64,000 bases of DNA from Aphanomyces cochlioides (Eukaryota > Oomycota > Saprolegniomycetes > Saprolegniales > Verrucalvaceae). Below the pieces are notes generated by a model. The model did not search any database. It worked only from the letters and a program-made list of their open reading frames with translations, and was not told the DNA's origin. Location: positions 372,001-436,000 of the forward strand of contig JAHQRK010000034.1 of the NCBI GenBank assembly GCA_019828595.1, in the 5' to 3' direction. Each line of letters starts with the position of its first letter. The stretch's first letter is position 1. Shown piece after piece: positions 41,820-55,134 of this stretch. The position numbers and the translations under genes were made by a program.

Positions 41820-42980
41820 TACCACAATGTGAAAAAACGACGAATGACGACTACTTTTAAAAATCTATAACTCAGTATAGGCAATGTTATAAGCATTCCA
41901 GGTTGGGCCAGCTAATAGATGATGTCTTCTGCTTTCGAAAAATACCGCAATAAGTCTTATTTTCCTTCTGGACACTGACTTGTTGTCAGAAATCGTAAAT
42001 CGCCTGATTTACACAAGATTATCGTCCAATTAGAGTGCAATAGAGTGGACGATTGGGCAGAAATACTTCATAAGCAAGGCACACTGCATGTGCCTGAGGA
42101 CTAATCAAATTTTATGCTTGCTTCGCAGTGCATTTCTGGGTCTGATTACTGCTGAGTGATCCAGAAAAGCGCACGTGCAATGCAAGCGGGTTTTGATTCC
42201 GCTAAAGAAGCATTTTTTTATTATGAGTAGAATGAAATTGCGCACTTCCACTCAACTCCTGCTTGGTGATATCCCTACATGAAATGCAATTGACAAGCAT
42301 AAGCAGCAGAAATATATCATTCATGTTGTCGCCACAAGCAGGGCACTTTTCTGGAACTTAATGGAGACGACCAAACTCTCAGGTTAAAGATGGGACAACA
42401 TTCAACAGTCGAGAAGTTTAATTTTGTCCCATCTTTAGCCTCAGAGCTCGGCCGCAGGAAGTTGTCTTGTTGGTCAAGACTATTCTCTTTTACCTGTCCA
42501 ATATGCGATGCATAGCCTTTGTGCGCAGGCTCCTGCTGCGGTTTTGGCTTGCGTGCTTAGATCAAAATCGATAATTACCCGGTATTAGGGAGCTTTTTGT
42601 TAATTCTTTGAAGTCTGCTTGGCTTTCCTTCCAGTAAATCGAAGCATTTGCGTTTTCTCTGCGAGTCTCTCCGAAGAAAATTTATTAAATTTCATACAAA
42701 TATTCATACTGTTTTGAATAATACTTCGAAGTAATGCAGAATAAAAAATGAGCTTATCGAAATTGTAAATCATTTGATTTACTGGAGCATATATTTGGTT
42801 ATATTTTGGCATTTGCGAAACACTCACGAAACAAACCTCTATGAATTCATATCTCACGACGCTCATTCAGAATCCGAGTTATTGGCATTTGCAGTTTGAG
42901 TCGAGATGCGTGGATCGTTGTGGCGATGGACGAGACGAATGTGTCGTGTCCAGAGACGAAAAGTACGTGAGTCGTATAGC
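41820..42980. other. Non-coding part of the 4.3 kb region
   Basis: No gene is seen. An imperfect inverted repeat (CAGGTTAAAGATGGGACAA / TTGTCCCATCTTTAGCCTC) lies at 42375-42448. The interval separates the left end from the recombinase 3' end. Confidence 0.4.
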
Positions 42981-45301
42981 TTATTGCTTCTTATTCTTAA
43001 CTATCATATCGTAGACCGTGTGGTACTTAGCTTCTGTCAATTTTCCAAGTCGAGACAAGGCTGACGACGCGAGAAGGCGCCGCCCCAAAGCCAAGTAGGC
43101 CTCCTGGAACAAAACCACTCGCTCGGGTATCGTCATGACGAGAATCTCTTGGTTTGACTTTGTTGAAATAGAGATAATTTCGCCCATCACGCACTTTACT
43201 TTGGCAAAGTTGGCTTGGTCATTTCTGCTCTGAAAATCACGCGAGTTGCATGTACGTAAAGGGGGTATTTTCTCTGGCTTATTCCCTTCCCACCACAGGT
43301 TCCAAAAGTCAAACACTTTGCCAGGTGGACAACCAATTTTGATGCTGAGTACATTTTGGTTTTCAAACGAGAACTCGTTGTGTGGACACGTAGAAATGCT
43401 GGAATATGGTGGGCAATTGTTTTGGGGGTCGTGGATTGACTCTAAATCATTGCTGATGATGGGAAGAGGTGCTGGTGATGGAGCAGGAGCAGGAGGATGA
43501 CTTAAATTTAAAAAGCGATTGAATAAACTCTGTTCAAATCGCATAAGGCTTTGGTTCAATTGTTGTGAGGACAATGTAGTGTGGGTATTTTCACATGTTT
43601 GACGCTGAATTTCGTTTGATACGAACTGAGATAGACCATCAAAGCGAGAATCAAATGAAGCTTGCATTTCTCGCACGGACGACCTCAAAGATTGGACTTC
43701 ATGCAGTAAATAAACATTAGGGGGGACACCGGTTGCCGCCAACTTTGAAATTGGGTCCATTATCACGCCAGTGTGAACCACACCACTCAGTCGAGAAAGC
43801 AAGCCACTGGACCAAACCAAAGAGAAAAAAAGTGGGTGATTCTTGTGCAATGTTGCTTTTAGCCAGCTGCTGTGAAACACAAGGGAAGCAAGCAAGTTCT
43901 TACAACACAGTGAAAAGTTGTAGGGTAGTTTGACGAAAAGCCAGGCAATATAGTATTACATTCATCCAACGTCAACGCGAAGGCATTGAAGTGAGGTGGA
44001 AGAGTCGCGAACGACACGTCGTTTACACTGAGACCTAGGCTAATTAATCCAAAGTTCATGGAATCAAGATTACCAGTTGCAGCACGACCAACATATTGGT
44101 CGCCTCCAGGAAGCTGAAAAAGATATCGATTGGCAACACCGCCAAGGCTCCACCCTGCTCGCAACCAAACTGCAACTGTGGGTGGACCACCTTTACTACT
44201 TGCAAGCTCTGTAGCAGCACCTTTTCTCAATGAATGGCTGCCAATGCTGGAAACCTCGAAACCTAAAGCCAACATGTCTTCGTGGCTGCTTTCACAGGAA
44301 TTCGTGAGCCACCAATGAAACCGAGCTTGGGCGTTTTCGCCAAAGAGTAAAGAAGGCCCACGACTGAATGAAGGGGTTGTTGAAAAGACAAGAATGGCTA
44401 AGCTAGAATGTTAGGTTTAATGTATTAATCCATGCAATGGTCTCGATATGTACAGTACCTTAAAATGGGGCAGATCTCAGGCTGTATTGGATTAGCGTAG
44501 ATATGCCTTGGAAAGGACATTTCTCCAGCTTGATCGTTCTTGGCTAATGCATAATCAATGATTAATGCGTCACCTACAAACATGGACTCAACGATACGCA
44601 TTAAAATCTAAACTACCTCTCCATGTCACGTGGTCAAATAAAATTGATGCCGTTGAGACAGCTCTAGCCATCAAATTCCAACAAAAGAGAAGGAAGGCAT
44701 GCGATGTCATATGTAATCCAAAATCTGTACTGCCCTTCAATGGGAGACGGGCCAAATATCGATATACTAAACTGTTAAGTGCCGTAAAACAGTATAATGT
44801 ACCTTCAAACGACAATGGAGCCTTGCCTTCTTGCATCTTAGTTTCTCCACTAGCCTTTAAACCTGCAATTTTTCTCTTATAACCCTTGCCAAACTCTACC
44901 AAATCTCGATGAAATCCAGAGCAGCCGTAAAAGATTAACCTGACAGCATTTTGTATGTGTTGTCGTCGATTTTGCTCTGGTTTTCTTCGTGCAAAAACTT
45001 CAATGCGCTTATAATCGATGCGATTGTAGAGAACTGATTATTTGCGTGGCGCGAGCTCTTCGCCATTTCGGCTACGCTTGATCGAATGGTAGACCAGAAT
45101 TTCTTTCCAAACTATATCAGACAGAGGGAGTTTGATGGTCCCGTGTTCAATGGAGTCGGCGTAGAAGCGCGCAAGATACCGTGAAACTCGAGCAATTGTC
45201 GATCTGTATTGGCTTCTTGTATTACCTACAACTCTCAACGCAATGATCTCATCCCCTGTTTCGGCACGGCTTTGTGTGTTGGTGGTCTTCCTTGGCGGCA
45301 T
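42981..45301 (-). pseudogene. Second-lineage tyrosine recombinase (Crypton-like), nearly intact
   Basis: The N-terminus reads MPPRKTTNTQSRAETGDEII ... YRSTIARVSRYLARFY. A frame break lies near 45040. The reading then continues as NNQFSTIASIISALKFLHEE ... NTYKMLS, and an intron (GTTAATC...GGTAG) joins it to EFGKGYKRKIAGLKASGE. Further pieces are LCWN-type FCWNLMARAVSTASILFDH (catalytic Arg region), an intron to GDALIIDYALAKNDQAGE, and a second intron to SLAILVFSTTPSF. Then come GSHSLRKGAATELAS (H-x-x-R) and GVANRYLFQLPGG (Tyr). A one-base shift near 43905 precedes HSSWLKATLHKNHPLFF and a coiled-coil tail to 42981. It differs clearly from the GCR1_C-type copies at 32.3 and 63.3 kb. Two small shifts keep it from being intact. 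Confidence 0.75.
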
Positions 45302-45593
45302 GATCGTTTCTGGGACCAGTACAATTCATCCGGATATTTCCGGATATGTGTTGTTTCGTAAATCGTTTATATATATTGCCATTTGCTTTTTCATACTAAT
45401 TTCAAGTGAATGAAAAGGATCTATTTCCGATTTACGAAACATGTTGTTTCGTGAATCCATTATGTATCCGGACCTTTTGTTTCGTACGTGTTTCGTAAGT
45501 CACAACTACTTTCCCCTATAGATTTACAAAATATTGATTATGGAGATTTTTTGTATTGAAAGTGAGTCAAAAAGCGGCCGATCGCCGGCACTC

Positions 45594-46035
45594 TACGTGA
45601 GTGAACCGTACCCCGTTCGCTCTATGAAGTCCACTTGTTCGTCTGCACACTTGCCGCTCCCCTGTCGGGTTTGAATTTGGCCTTATAAACTTTTTTTCAT
45701 TCAGAGAATGCTGTAAGTTGTAAGCTCCCACCATAGATATCGCCAAATCTTTTAAACCAAATGCAAAAACGACAGACTGCACGATGAGAAAGCACTACAA
45801 TGAGGTTAAAAAACAGCTCTTGCAAAGACAGAATGAACTCATGAGTAGGAAAGATAGGCAGAGTATGATGATGCAGCTCGTAAAGTTCTCCAGCACACTT
45901 CGCTCATCAAGGTAAATCAACCCTCAAGAAGCCAGCGAATAACTCACTGGCTCAAGTTTCAGTGGCGATACTTTGAACGTCGAAGTGCTTCTCATTGCGC
46001 ATGTCGTTGGCAGCCCAAGTGCACAAAATAGTTGT
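45594..46035. other. Intergenic with a possible 43-codon peptide frame
   Basis: A + frame at 45784-45915 codes MRKHYNEVKKQLLQRQNELM..., a highly charged helix that may splice to a further short exon. It is too short to call as a gene. The giant minus-strand gene ends at 46036. Confidence 0.35.
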
Positions 46036-49000
46036 TTATGATGCTTTATGCTCGAGAAAGCCCATAAACTGTCGTCGAAGTCGCTGTGGAATGTTACGTT
46101 TCCAATATTCCTCCTAGACATTCATGAGGAATCTCGACCAGCTTCTTTTGCCAACCTCTTCGACAATCGCTTCTTCAGCGCGAATTTGTGCAATAAATTC
46201 TGCCAATTCAATGCGTCTGGCTTCAGCTGCGAGCCTTCCAAGCCGTCCTAGCGCGATGCATTCAACTCAATTTAAAAAAAAAATCTCCCAACTACCTCGA
46301 TAAGCTCTTTGCATTGTTGTCGCCGCCGCTGTTTCAAGTGCTTGCAAGGCCTCCAGCTCCGCTCGTCGAATTTTCCACTTGGCAGCGGCAGTACGGCCCA
46401 AGTAACCTCGAAACACACGTTGAATCTAAAAGTTGTTCATCCAAAGTTGAATTTCATGGGCAAACCTGTGTCGAAACTTTGTTTTCCAGCTTGGCCAGGC
46501 GATGATGAGCATGGAGTTTATTCCGATACGCTTGGATCTTGGCCTGTTCGCGTTGATATTTACGGTCCAGAGCTTGATTAGCCACTGCTGACGCTGTCTC
46601 CAATGCTCTAGACCCCGAGAGCAAGTCAGAAGTGTTTCAAAACAACTAAGATGAAGTACCGTTGACGATTTTGGCGATTAGAGCGTTCGATTTGGAGTAA
46701 AGTCGGCGTATTTTCTTTCCTGGCGGTTTTGGAAGCCGCAGCTTTGACATTCCAAGTCTTCTTTTGCTTCTGAAGCAAGCTCAAGCCACGGAAATACATC
46801 AAAGTCAAGCAAAAGAGGCCGAATTTCAACGCTTGCTCCGTTTCGTTCAGTACTTTCGAGACTGTGGATCCTGGAATGAAACATCTTAGATATGTCGTGC
46901 TCTTTGAAAGCAGTAAAACCTGGTTGCACAGCTTTCTCGCCTGACGTTTGTTGCGCATCGACTTCTAAAGGCGTCCAAGACTCTAATGGTGTGCCAAACT
47001 TGGCCTTTAATGCATTTTCCTCTTCGACTTGAGCCTTTTCACGTTTTAATGGGTCTAAAATCGAGCAAGTTTTTAAAATATCGACTGGACGAACGATACT
47101 TCTACCTTGTTGGAGTTTTGATATTGATCGAAGCGCATGCACAGTAAGAGGACCGTCTTTGTAGATACTTGGAACATATCCTTGTACTTTTCGCTGCGAT
47201 TCTCGCTCTCCAAAGTGCCATCCTTCGAGCATATACTCGAGAATATCTTCGATGACTTCAACAGTGACAAGTTGCGCTACCAATGTATTTTGCTCACGCG
47301 TCAGAGCTGCTTGGACCTGTTCCGTCTGTTGCAGCATAGCTTAGCGAAATTTTCCGTTCTGAAAAAACCTGCTGCATTTGCGTAAATCCATGCAAGGCCA
47401 CAGTTTGAATATGGCTTTCGGTCCAATTGTACGTCGCGTGGAGTTCCGTATCGACTGCACGGAGGCGAATATGTTTCTCCCAAGCTTTGGCTTCGTTGGT
47501 GAGCTCGAGAAAAAGATCCATCTTGCGAAATGAGATGGCTGTCGCGCCATTATTCGCTCGAATCGCAGTCAAACAAACTGTTGACGAGACAATCGCCTAG
47601 ACATCGAAATAGTCAGCTTCAAAATTTAGTCGCAAAGTAGATATACCTCTTTGGAACGCTTGACACGCTCGATTTCGTCTTGTAAAACTTTGATCCGACG
47701 CTCAATCGATGGTAATCGATCGGCGAGATATGGTTCCCACTTGCAAGGATTCGATTTGCAAGCCATACAACCTCCACGACCTAGTTGCTTACGCTCAAGT
47801 TCCAGTTGTTCTTGTTCGATCGTCTTGGGGATTAATGCCTACGCATCCATCAATTAAACTTGAAAGAGCTGTAGAATTACGTCTTGAATCGCTCGTTTTT
47901 GTTTCTGAAACGTCGGCTTAGCTTTCTTGTCGCTGGTGGATTTTGTAGATTTCGCCTTGGCCTGTCTTGCAATCTGCGCTTCAAGATCTGAGTCGGAGCT
48001 CTCAGCGTCGTCGCCTCTTTTATCCAACGACGACGACGCGATCGCCTTCCATTCAGCGTCTTCTCGCTCGTACAGTTGTGAAAGCAGCAGCCGATCGAGT
48101 TCTTTTTCCAGCTCGAGACGTAATACTTTGGTCGGGAAACGCTGGGGCGCACTGTGTAATATCGACGAGTCCATCATATCATTCGGGTTTGAAATGGCCT
48201 ACAGAGACCGTACATTTTGCTTGAAAAATGCTTAAATATCATACTCGGTCGAGTTCTTGGAGGACAAGACGAGAGCGCATATCGATATCGACTTCAACTT
48301 TGATTCCTTGCTGATTGTGGGCAACAGGGTGGTGCGTCATTGGAATCCCAGCTGGCGCGACAGTATTTTCACAGAAGACTTTGTCGTAATGCCATAATAA
48401 GTCATAAATATGCCTTTCCTTTGGCGCTAGCATTGCAATCTGCTCCTCGGGCATTTGGATCTACTTCAACTTTGAGAACGTAATGCATTTCGGTGGATTT
48501 ACAAGCGATATGAGCTTTTCTTTCGTCCATGGCGACGGAAAAATTGGCTGAAGTTGATTTGAATACAGTTCGGGGTGTAAGATTCGCTCAAGAGCGACCC
48601 ACTCGCGCTGCTCAGGTTTGAGTTCCTCTACTGCACGTCAATTCGAGCTCCATGCATTGTACTTACCTGGAGATTTCGTCCGCCATGAGGCCAACAAAGC
48701 CTCTGGAACGCCGGAAATTTTTGTATCTCGATATGACAGCATGATCTTGCGCAGTTGGAGCTCTTTATTGCGTAATTGATTTACTGGCACTATTAAAATT
48801 CGATTCAATTCGTCGGGCGTCCACGCCAAAAGTGTCTTTTCCATGGTTGTGAGCTCCATTCTAGGCGGAGTGAGAGCTCGTTCTTGGAGAAAATCGCCAG
48901 CTTGAACCGCTTCCAGCTCCCATAAATACTAGCACAAAATGCCAACGATTAGCTTTACATCCACAACACAACGTACAAGATCGGGGAACCGAATGCGATC

Positions 49001-52000
49001 AAGAAGAATCCATTGCCTTTCCTTGGCACTCAGAGCATGACGGTCCTTCTTGTACTTGCGACGAACACGCTGGGCAGATGTTATCAACGTCCGGAGCTGT
49101 CCTTTCAACGCTGCAATATCTCGCCAGCGCATTTTCGCCGTCTTGACCACGTGGTAGTCGGCACCAAGCGCATATCCAATCTAGCAAACAAGAAATTGCA
49201 ATCAATTTTCACGTGGAATAAACGTACTTTAAAACCAGCAGTATGGCCTTCAATGCGTCCAGTAGCATCAGGAAGGTGCTGTCGAAAGTCCCGCAGCGAC
49301 GACTCTAATTTGGCTCTCTCGATGAGTAAACCTGCATGCAGCGACGCCAGATGCTGCAGTCCTTGCTGGATATCACGAATTTCTTGGATGCGAATTGTGT
49401 GGAGTTTGCATTGCTTGGTGAAATAACGCTCCGTTTCGCGAATCTACAGTGGATTTCATCAAGAGGATGAATATATTGCCAATATAAATACTTTTTGTAA
49501 AACTTGTGTTCGATCGGAGCTCTCGGTCGCTGGTTGATTTGTTGACTCGAGCGATTTCTGCAGTGTTTCGATCGTCGTTTGAGCTTCTTTCGCCTTCTTC
49601 ATCGCATCGGCAGCAGCTTGTTTCACCAGCAAGAGTTTTCGCTCTGCGAGGCGCATACTTTGCCAATACTGGGCGATTTCCTGCCTTCCGACCTACAGTT
49701 TTCGTGAGATGTTGAGTTTGGCAAGATATCTACTGGAAGTCGAGCTTGGTTCGTCAATGCAGTTTGTTTAGCGTGCTTGATAAAGTCTCGCACTGGCGTT
49801 ACAACGTGGGCATCGACTTCGATCGAATAAATTGTCTCACTCTAGGAAAATGCAGGCTTTAAATGTTCCAAGCGGGTGAAAAACGTACTGGACAGCCCAC
49901 GACGATGTGAAACATTCCTTGGGCGACTGGAAGCTGCTTTGGGGCGTGGCGGATCACAATTCGACCGAGCGACTCACGCGTGTTGAGCGAAACGTCGGTG
50001 TACTTTACTTGGCCGATCGGTTGCGGCGTCGCATTCGGTTCCATGCAGTATAACATTGCGGCGAGACGTCCAACTTGATACCCCACACTTGTAAACTTGC
50101 CTTTTCGAGTGGCAGCTCAGCTTTTAGCCAAGAAAATAGGGTAAAATACCTTCAAATACAATCGAAATCGTCAAGTGAATCACATCGAGATGGACTTGAA
50201 AGGCATGTGTTGCGCTTTGTCGAGCTCTCAATCTCGAGCGCGTGACTTGCAGTAATTTTGCGTTGGTTTTCGTGTCTATAAAGAGGATGCAATGGTCTGG
50301 CGCCGCTAAATCCATCGACTTAGTACAGAAAAACAGTAGTAAAGCGCCATTACCGACGATATCCGCCAACGTTTCGACGATTTGAACTGGTGGGCGGGTC
50401 AAACTGCCATATTTATACAGCAATTTCCAAATTCGATGGTCACTTGATGGTTCCGCTGCGAGTTTTCGCAATTCCTGTAGCGATAAATTGTACGGCAGTG
50501 ACTGAATTTCGTCTGGAGTTGAGTTGGATGCAGACTGCAGGACAGCGTCGCATCGTCGCCAGTCGATTTCTTCAGGAGAACAATTTTCCAGCGGTTTTTG
50601 ACGAACAACAGCGCCAAGTTGGCGTCGCATTGCTGTGTCCAAGTCTTGAATGACTTCGTTCTTTGGTACAAAGGTTAAATCGATCTCATTCAGCATATCT
50701 TCGCCATCGCCTTTGGAATATTCTCGCAAGAGTTGATGTGCATGGATTTCTGCTGGGAGTTTCAAGAAAGGAAGCGCTAAATGGATGCGTTCCGGAAGAT
50801 TTAGCAGTCTTTCGACGTCAGCTCGCGTCAAAGTCGTCTTGTAGAGAGGATCGACACGCATTTCCTGGCTGTCGTGCTCCGAAAGACGCAAATAGAGCTC
50901 GGGATTTAGCATTATGTCCAAGGCAATCCATTGTTTTTCACTTGCTGTGCGTTTCTCCACTGGATTTCTGCGTATTTCGTCAATCAAGTACGCAGATTTT
51001 GTGGCTTGGAGCTTCGTTTCACAGCCACTAGAATGCTCATTCTACATAAGAAAGTTAGTAAACACTCGTCAGAGCTGGTTGAAATATACCGTGAGCGTTC
51101 CTAGTTGCTGGATTTGCGAAAGAACATGCGCAAGTTGAGCGTCGGCTTGGAGGAGCGAAGAGAGCGCTTCCGTCAGCACCAAACTTTGATTTTTCAACGT
51201 ATTTCGGAGCTCTTTAGCCTTCTCAGCTTGTTCATCGAGTAGTTTCAAGTCGATCTCAAGCCTTTGACTCTCTTCTTGAAGCTTTTTCTGTAATATCTGA
51301 CGCTCGACGCGTTGGAACGTGCCTAGCATGCGTGGTTCAATTTTCAAGGAAAATAACGGTGAAATATACCAGAAATGTAAACTTCCGTGTCGATAAAGGG
51401 TGTGTCGAGAGTCCGCATTCGCTCGAGTTCGTTCTGAATGCGTTTTAAGCGAGCTGTAAGCTTATTCGTGTCGTCGAGACGCTTGGCATCTGCATCCACT
51501 TCGTTTTGTTGCTCTTCCTACATAAAATTCTAGATATGCCATTGAAATACTGGTATTCACCCGCGTTGTGGCCAAATCCAAGTTTGCTTCGGCGATAAAA
51601 GCCTTCGCTTTGCTTTGAATCGTGATCAACGCAGTGTCTACTCGCTTTTGCATCACTGCTAGGCCTTGTAGAACGCGATCAAATGTCGCGACTTCTTCGT
51701 TGGCGACGGCAACAACCGAATTCAAGTGCGAAACCTAGAAGAGTACTTTCAAATGCCGAAGCAAGGTAGAATCCCGAGTACTTCTTGGTGAATTTCGTTG
51801 ATTTTCTCACGCAACAGACGCATGGCTTGCGCTGTGGCTGGCAACAGACGCACAGAGCCGCCCACGTCGGGTTTCGCGATGACTTTTTCATCTTCAGCAC
51901 GCTGAAGCACCTATTTTCAAGTATGAGTACAATATATCATCTTTGAATAGTTTTACGCGTGTCCATGTCTGATACATTCGCGTCGCGTCTTGTAATTTTG

Positions 52001-55000
52001 CTTGGATGTCGCTTTGCTTGGCCAAACTCGCCTTTTGAAGCGCCAGGGTCGATTGTTTATGCTTTGAAAGCGCTGAAAGATCGTCCATGAGGCATTGCAT
52101 GCCGTGAACAAATGCTGGGATGCTTGAACTGTCCAAATTACACTCCAAGCCGTAGCTAAAGTGTATGTTTAGAGCCAATTTCCTAACACTTTGTACCCTT
52201 CGACGTCTCCTCGCAGCGAAACTTGGCTTGTTTCCATCTAAATCATCAGTAAACACCTGCAAATCCGCGTTAGAAAGTGTACTTGGCGCTGCAATGCCCA
52301 TAAATTTGCTTGCAATGCGGCTCGTTGGGCTGCACGGTCTAAACCTTGCTGAATCGCTGCCTACAGCCCGAATACGCTCAATTTTGATAACTCCAGCTCT
52401 GCATCAACCTGTTCTTCGTCAAATTCCTTGCGCTCTTCGTGCAAAGCCTCCACATTTACGAGCGCTTGTTCGTTTGTGGCTTGCCATTGGAGTAACTAAC
52501 CCAAGGATTAACTTCTAGATAAGTCAGGATCGTACCTTAGCGTCATATATTTCACGTTTTCGACTGGACTGATCTTCTAATTCCATGCTAGAGCGTTCGT
52601 TTCGTTCGTGTTCGGCGCGTTTTTGCCGCTGGAGACGCTGCTCCTCCTTAGCTTTAAATGCTTGCGCTTCCTTTTGAAAGCGTGCAGTTTGTCGTGCAAG
52701 CTCCCTGGCTGGGTTTTGATCTTGATAGCAAATTTTTTGCCTACCGCTTTCGTTTTTGCTCTTTCTCAAGCTCCTGTTGATGTTTCTTTTGCTCGATTTC
52801 ACGCTCCTGTTCGCGCTTAGCTTGTTTTCGAGTTTCTTCGGCTTGCAACGCTGCAAACTCCGCCTGGAGAGTGCGGTGAAGCAGCCAGAGAAGCTGTTCT
52901 TCCCGTCCCAGAGGCGGGATTTCAACGCTGCGGTCTACCAATTCTTGTCGTATGCCTTTGATGCCTCGACTGTTAAAGATTTCTCGAACTTGAGGCAACT
53001 AAAACAAATTTATGGACCAACTCAACCAAAATTGGAGCATGTTCAGTACCAATTCGTTGGATTTCTGATTCTTTTCGTTAGAATTGACAGTATTCGCTTT
53101 GCCCAAGACGAGGGTGTCGTCATCGTCGTCACCAATAGCTCGAAGGCGTGACTTTTTATTGTATTCTCCTTCGCCAGTAGCTTTTGAAGTCGAATTCACC
53201 GTCGTTTCAGGTTCCGGACGGTAATTTACAATGGAGTTTTGAATCGCGGTGAAGATTTGGTCGACAAATTGAGGGAAAAATGCTGGACGTTCTTGAAGAA
53301 CTTCATGGCCAGCTTTGAGCCAGGAAATATGCACTCTCAAATCTTCTCCAACAAAAATATCGTCGAAAGATGTTGAAACCCGTCGTTTTTCTTGAAAATC
53401 CACGACTTGTGCTGGTGGAATCCACTTGTTTTGACTGCTATGGACGAGAAACAGAGGCCACTTCGCGTTGCTATGGTCTTCATTCACAATTTTGCCGAGT
53501 TCAGAGCGTACCGAAGGAGGGGACGGATGTCTTGGTGCTTTAGAACCCCTTGGAGTAAGCGTATAAGGCGAGGACGCGCTGAAGAGTTGAGAAATCCGCG
53601 CCGGTGTTGGAAAAAAGTCGCCGATGCTGTTGTTCTCGACGTTTGGTTCAAGTAAAACTCGCTGAACAGCATATTGAGAAGCTGTTCGTGACATTCTGTC
53701 TCGTTTTTTGCATTCAAACCATGAAGGAGCTATCCAAAATCCCTGTAACTTGAAAATTGATGACAATTCTCACCTGCTGAAGTGCAGATTTGAGTCCATC
53801 CGTCGAACAAAAGCCGTTGAAAAGTACGACGCCATGCAGTGCTTGATTCAGTACGTGGAGTTTGAAGTTCTGGGGTGCTGTTATCTAAATTTTGGTGCAG
53901 AAAGGTTGAAATTCGCAAAGATTTTGAAGACTTACCAGAGAAAAATGCGTCGCGACGGATGCGCCAGAGCCAAAGCCAAGGAGGACTTGGGGCACAGCGC
54001 CAGGGCCATACTTTGGCTGAACGACCCACTCCCTTGACGTTTGGAGGTGCAGAAGCAGCTCGCCCATGTATTTCGACAGCAAAACATTATTCAAAACTGG
54101 AAATATCAACATCAATCGCAGGATATTTGCAAAGTCCGTACCGAAATTCATTGGAAATGACAAAGGATGACCGATAACAAGCACTTTGGCGGACGAATAT
54201 TGCTGAAAGACGGGCTGAAGCATCGCCTGAACGACGTCAATGGTCTGGAAGACGTCCAGCACGACGATCAAGCGCAGAGCTAGCTGTGATTTTGGAGTAG
54301 TTAGCTGTCGTGAAACGTGACTTTGAGCATCAGCGAGAGCTTCACCCGTCCACGGCGCAGCATCGTCGTCTGCAGCTTCAAGGGGGTCAATGGGAGCTTT
54401 TAAGAGGGCATATCTACTTTATGGGTGAATCTCATGGGCTTCAGTGGTTCATACTCTAATACTGCATCGTCGGACGTGTCAAATGTCCGAAATTGGCTTG
54501 AAATCGGGCATGTTTGAGAGCCTTCGGGTTTTGGATCGAGAGGAAGAGGTGGAATAACTTCAGCAGTTGTCTGCGGAGAGGTATCGTCGACTTCATCATC
54601 TTCATCCGTGGTTGCGTCCAGAGAATCGTGAGGGCCAAGAAACATCGGCTTGTGCTTTTTCGACAGGGCTCGGAGTTCCTTAAGCGCTCGTTTGCTGCGA
54701 TTGTGCGCCCACTGAGGCAATCCCTGAGCTTGAGCGAGTCGTTCTTCTTTGGAAACTCTGGGAGATTCCACATCATCGTTCTCTGGGGTCAATTTATTGC
54801 GCTTTGACTTTGTCGGCGGTCCAACTGCAGCAAGTTTCTTCTTCTTCGTTATCGGGAGCTGCGCGCATAGCTTTTGAAAGTCCTGAACAGTCAAATATGA
54901 ATTGTTTGCCGCCGATAATTGGCGCATGAGGACGCTCGCAGCTTCAACACTGAGCGGAATTCCCAACGATCGCAGGCCCAGGACGAACTGTGCCAAGTCA

Positions 55001-55134
55001 ACGACGCCATCTTGATGGGAATTAAAGTGTGCAAATGAATCCTCGATGGAAATGCCGCGCTGGGCTGCCGTCAGAAGCAATTCCCGCAACGTTGAAGCTG
55101 CTGCCGCGCATTTCTGCTGCACTTGCGACATCAA
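46036..55134 (-). CDS. Giant multidomain protein: EF-hand-like, alpha/beta-hydrolase-like, coiled coils, IQ motifs
   Basis: One gene of about 9.1 kb with roughly twenty or more 40-50 bp introns. The N-terminus (MMSQVQQKCAAAASTLRELL) has an EF-hand-like unit, FAHFNSHQDGVVDLAQF, with non-canonical loop ends. An intron (GTATGAACC...AAAGTAG) joins DDAVLE to YALLKAPIDPLEAADDDAAP. An alpha/beta-hydrolase-like domain follows: VLVIGHPLSFPMNFG, nucleophile-elbow-like GFGSGASVATHF, PLFLVHSSQNKWIPP, and LKAGHEVLQERP with a candidate His. Long coiled coils follow (REQEREIEQKKHQQELEKEQ; RLEIDLKLLDEQAEKAKELR). A repeated module recurs: TASEKQWIALDIMLNPELY, LSAKERQWILLDRIRFPDL, LKPEQREWVALERILHPELY. The end carries IQ motifs (IQRVFRGYLGRTAAAKWK, MQRAYRGRLGRLAAEARR) and stops at GFLEHKAS. 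A cytoskeletal or ciliary scaffold regulated by calcium/calmodulin is a guess. Not all splice sites were resolved. Confidence 0.75.

Larger units (their letters stand above)
41283..45593. mobile_element. 4.3 kb region with inverted TA-flanked ends carrying a tyrosine recombinase
   Basis: The left end GAGTGCCAGTGATCGGCCGC follows TA (41281-41282). The right end, reading inward, is GAGTGCCGGCGATCGGCCGC and ends before TA (45594-45595). They match at 18 of 20 positions. Such ends are typical of Tc1/mariner elements, yet the only gene inside is a tyrosine recombinase. A 510 bp MITE with related ends sits at the left. Confidence 0.6.

Noticed and set aside
44900..45000. Apparent second break in the 4.3 kb element's recombinase N-terminal half
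   Set aside because: An intron GTTAATC...TTGGTAG joins NTYKMLS to EFGKGYKRK in frame.
54400..54470. Apparent frameshift in the giant gene after FTHKVDMPS
   Set aside because: An intron GTATGAACC...AAAGTAG joins DDAVLE to YALLKAPIDPLEA in frame, so no lesion is needed.
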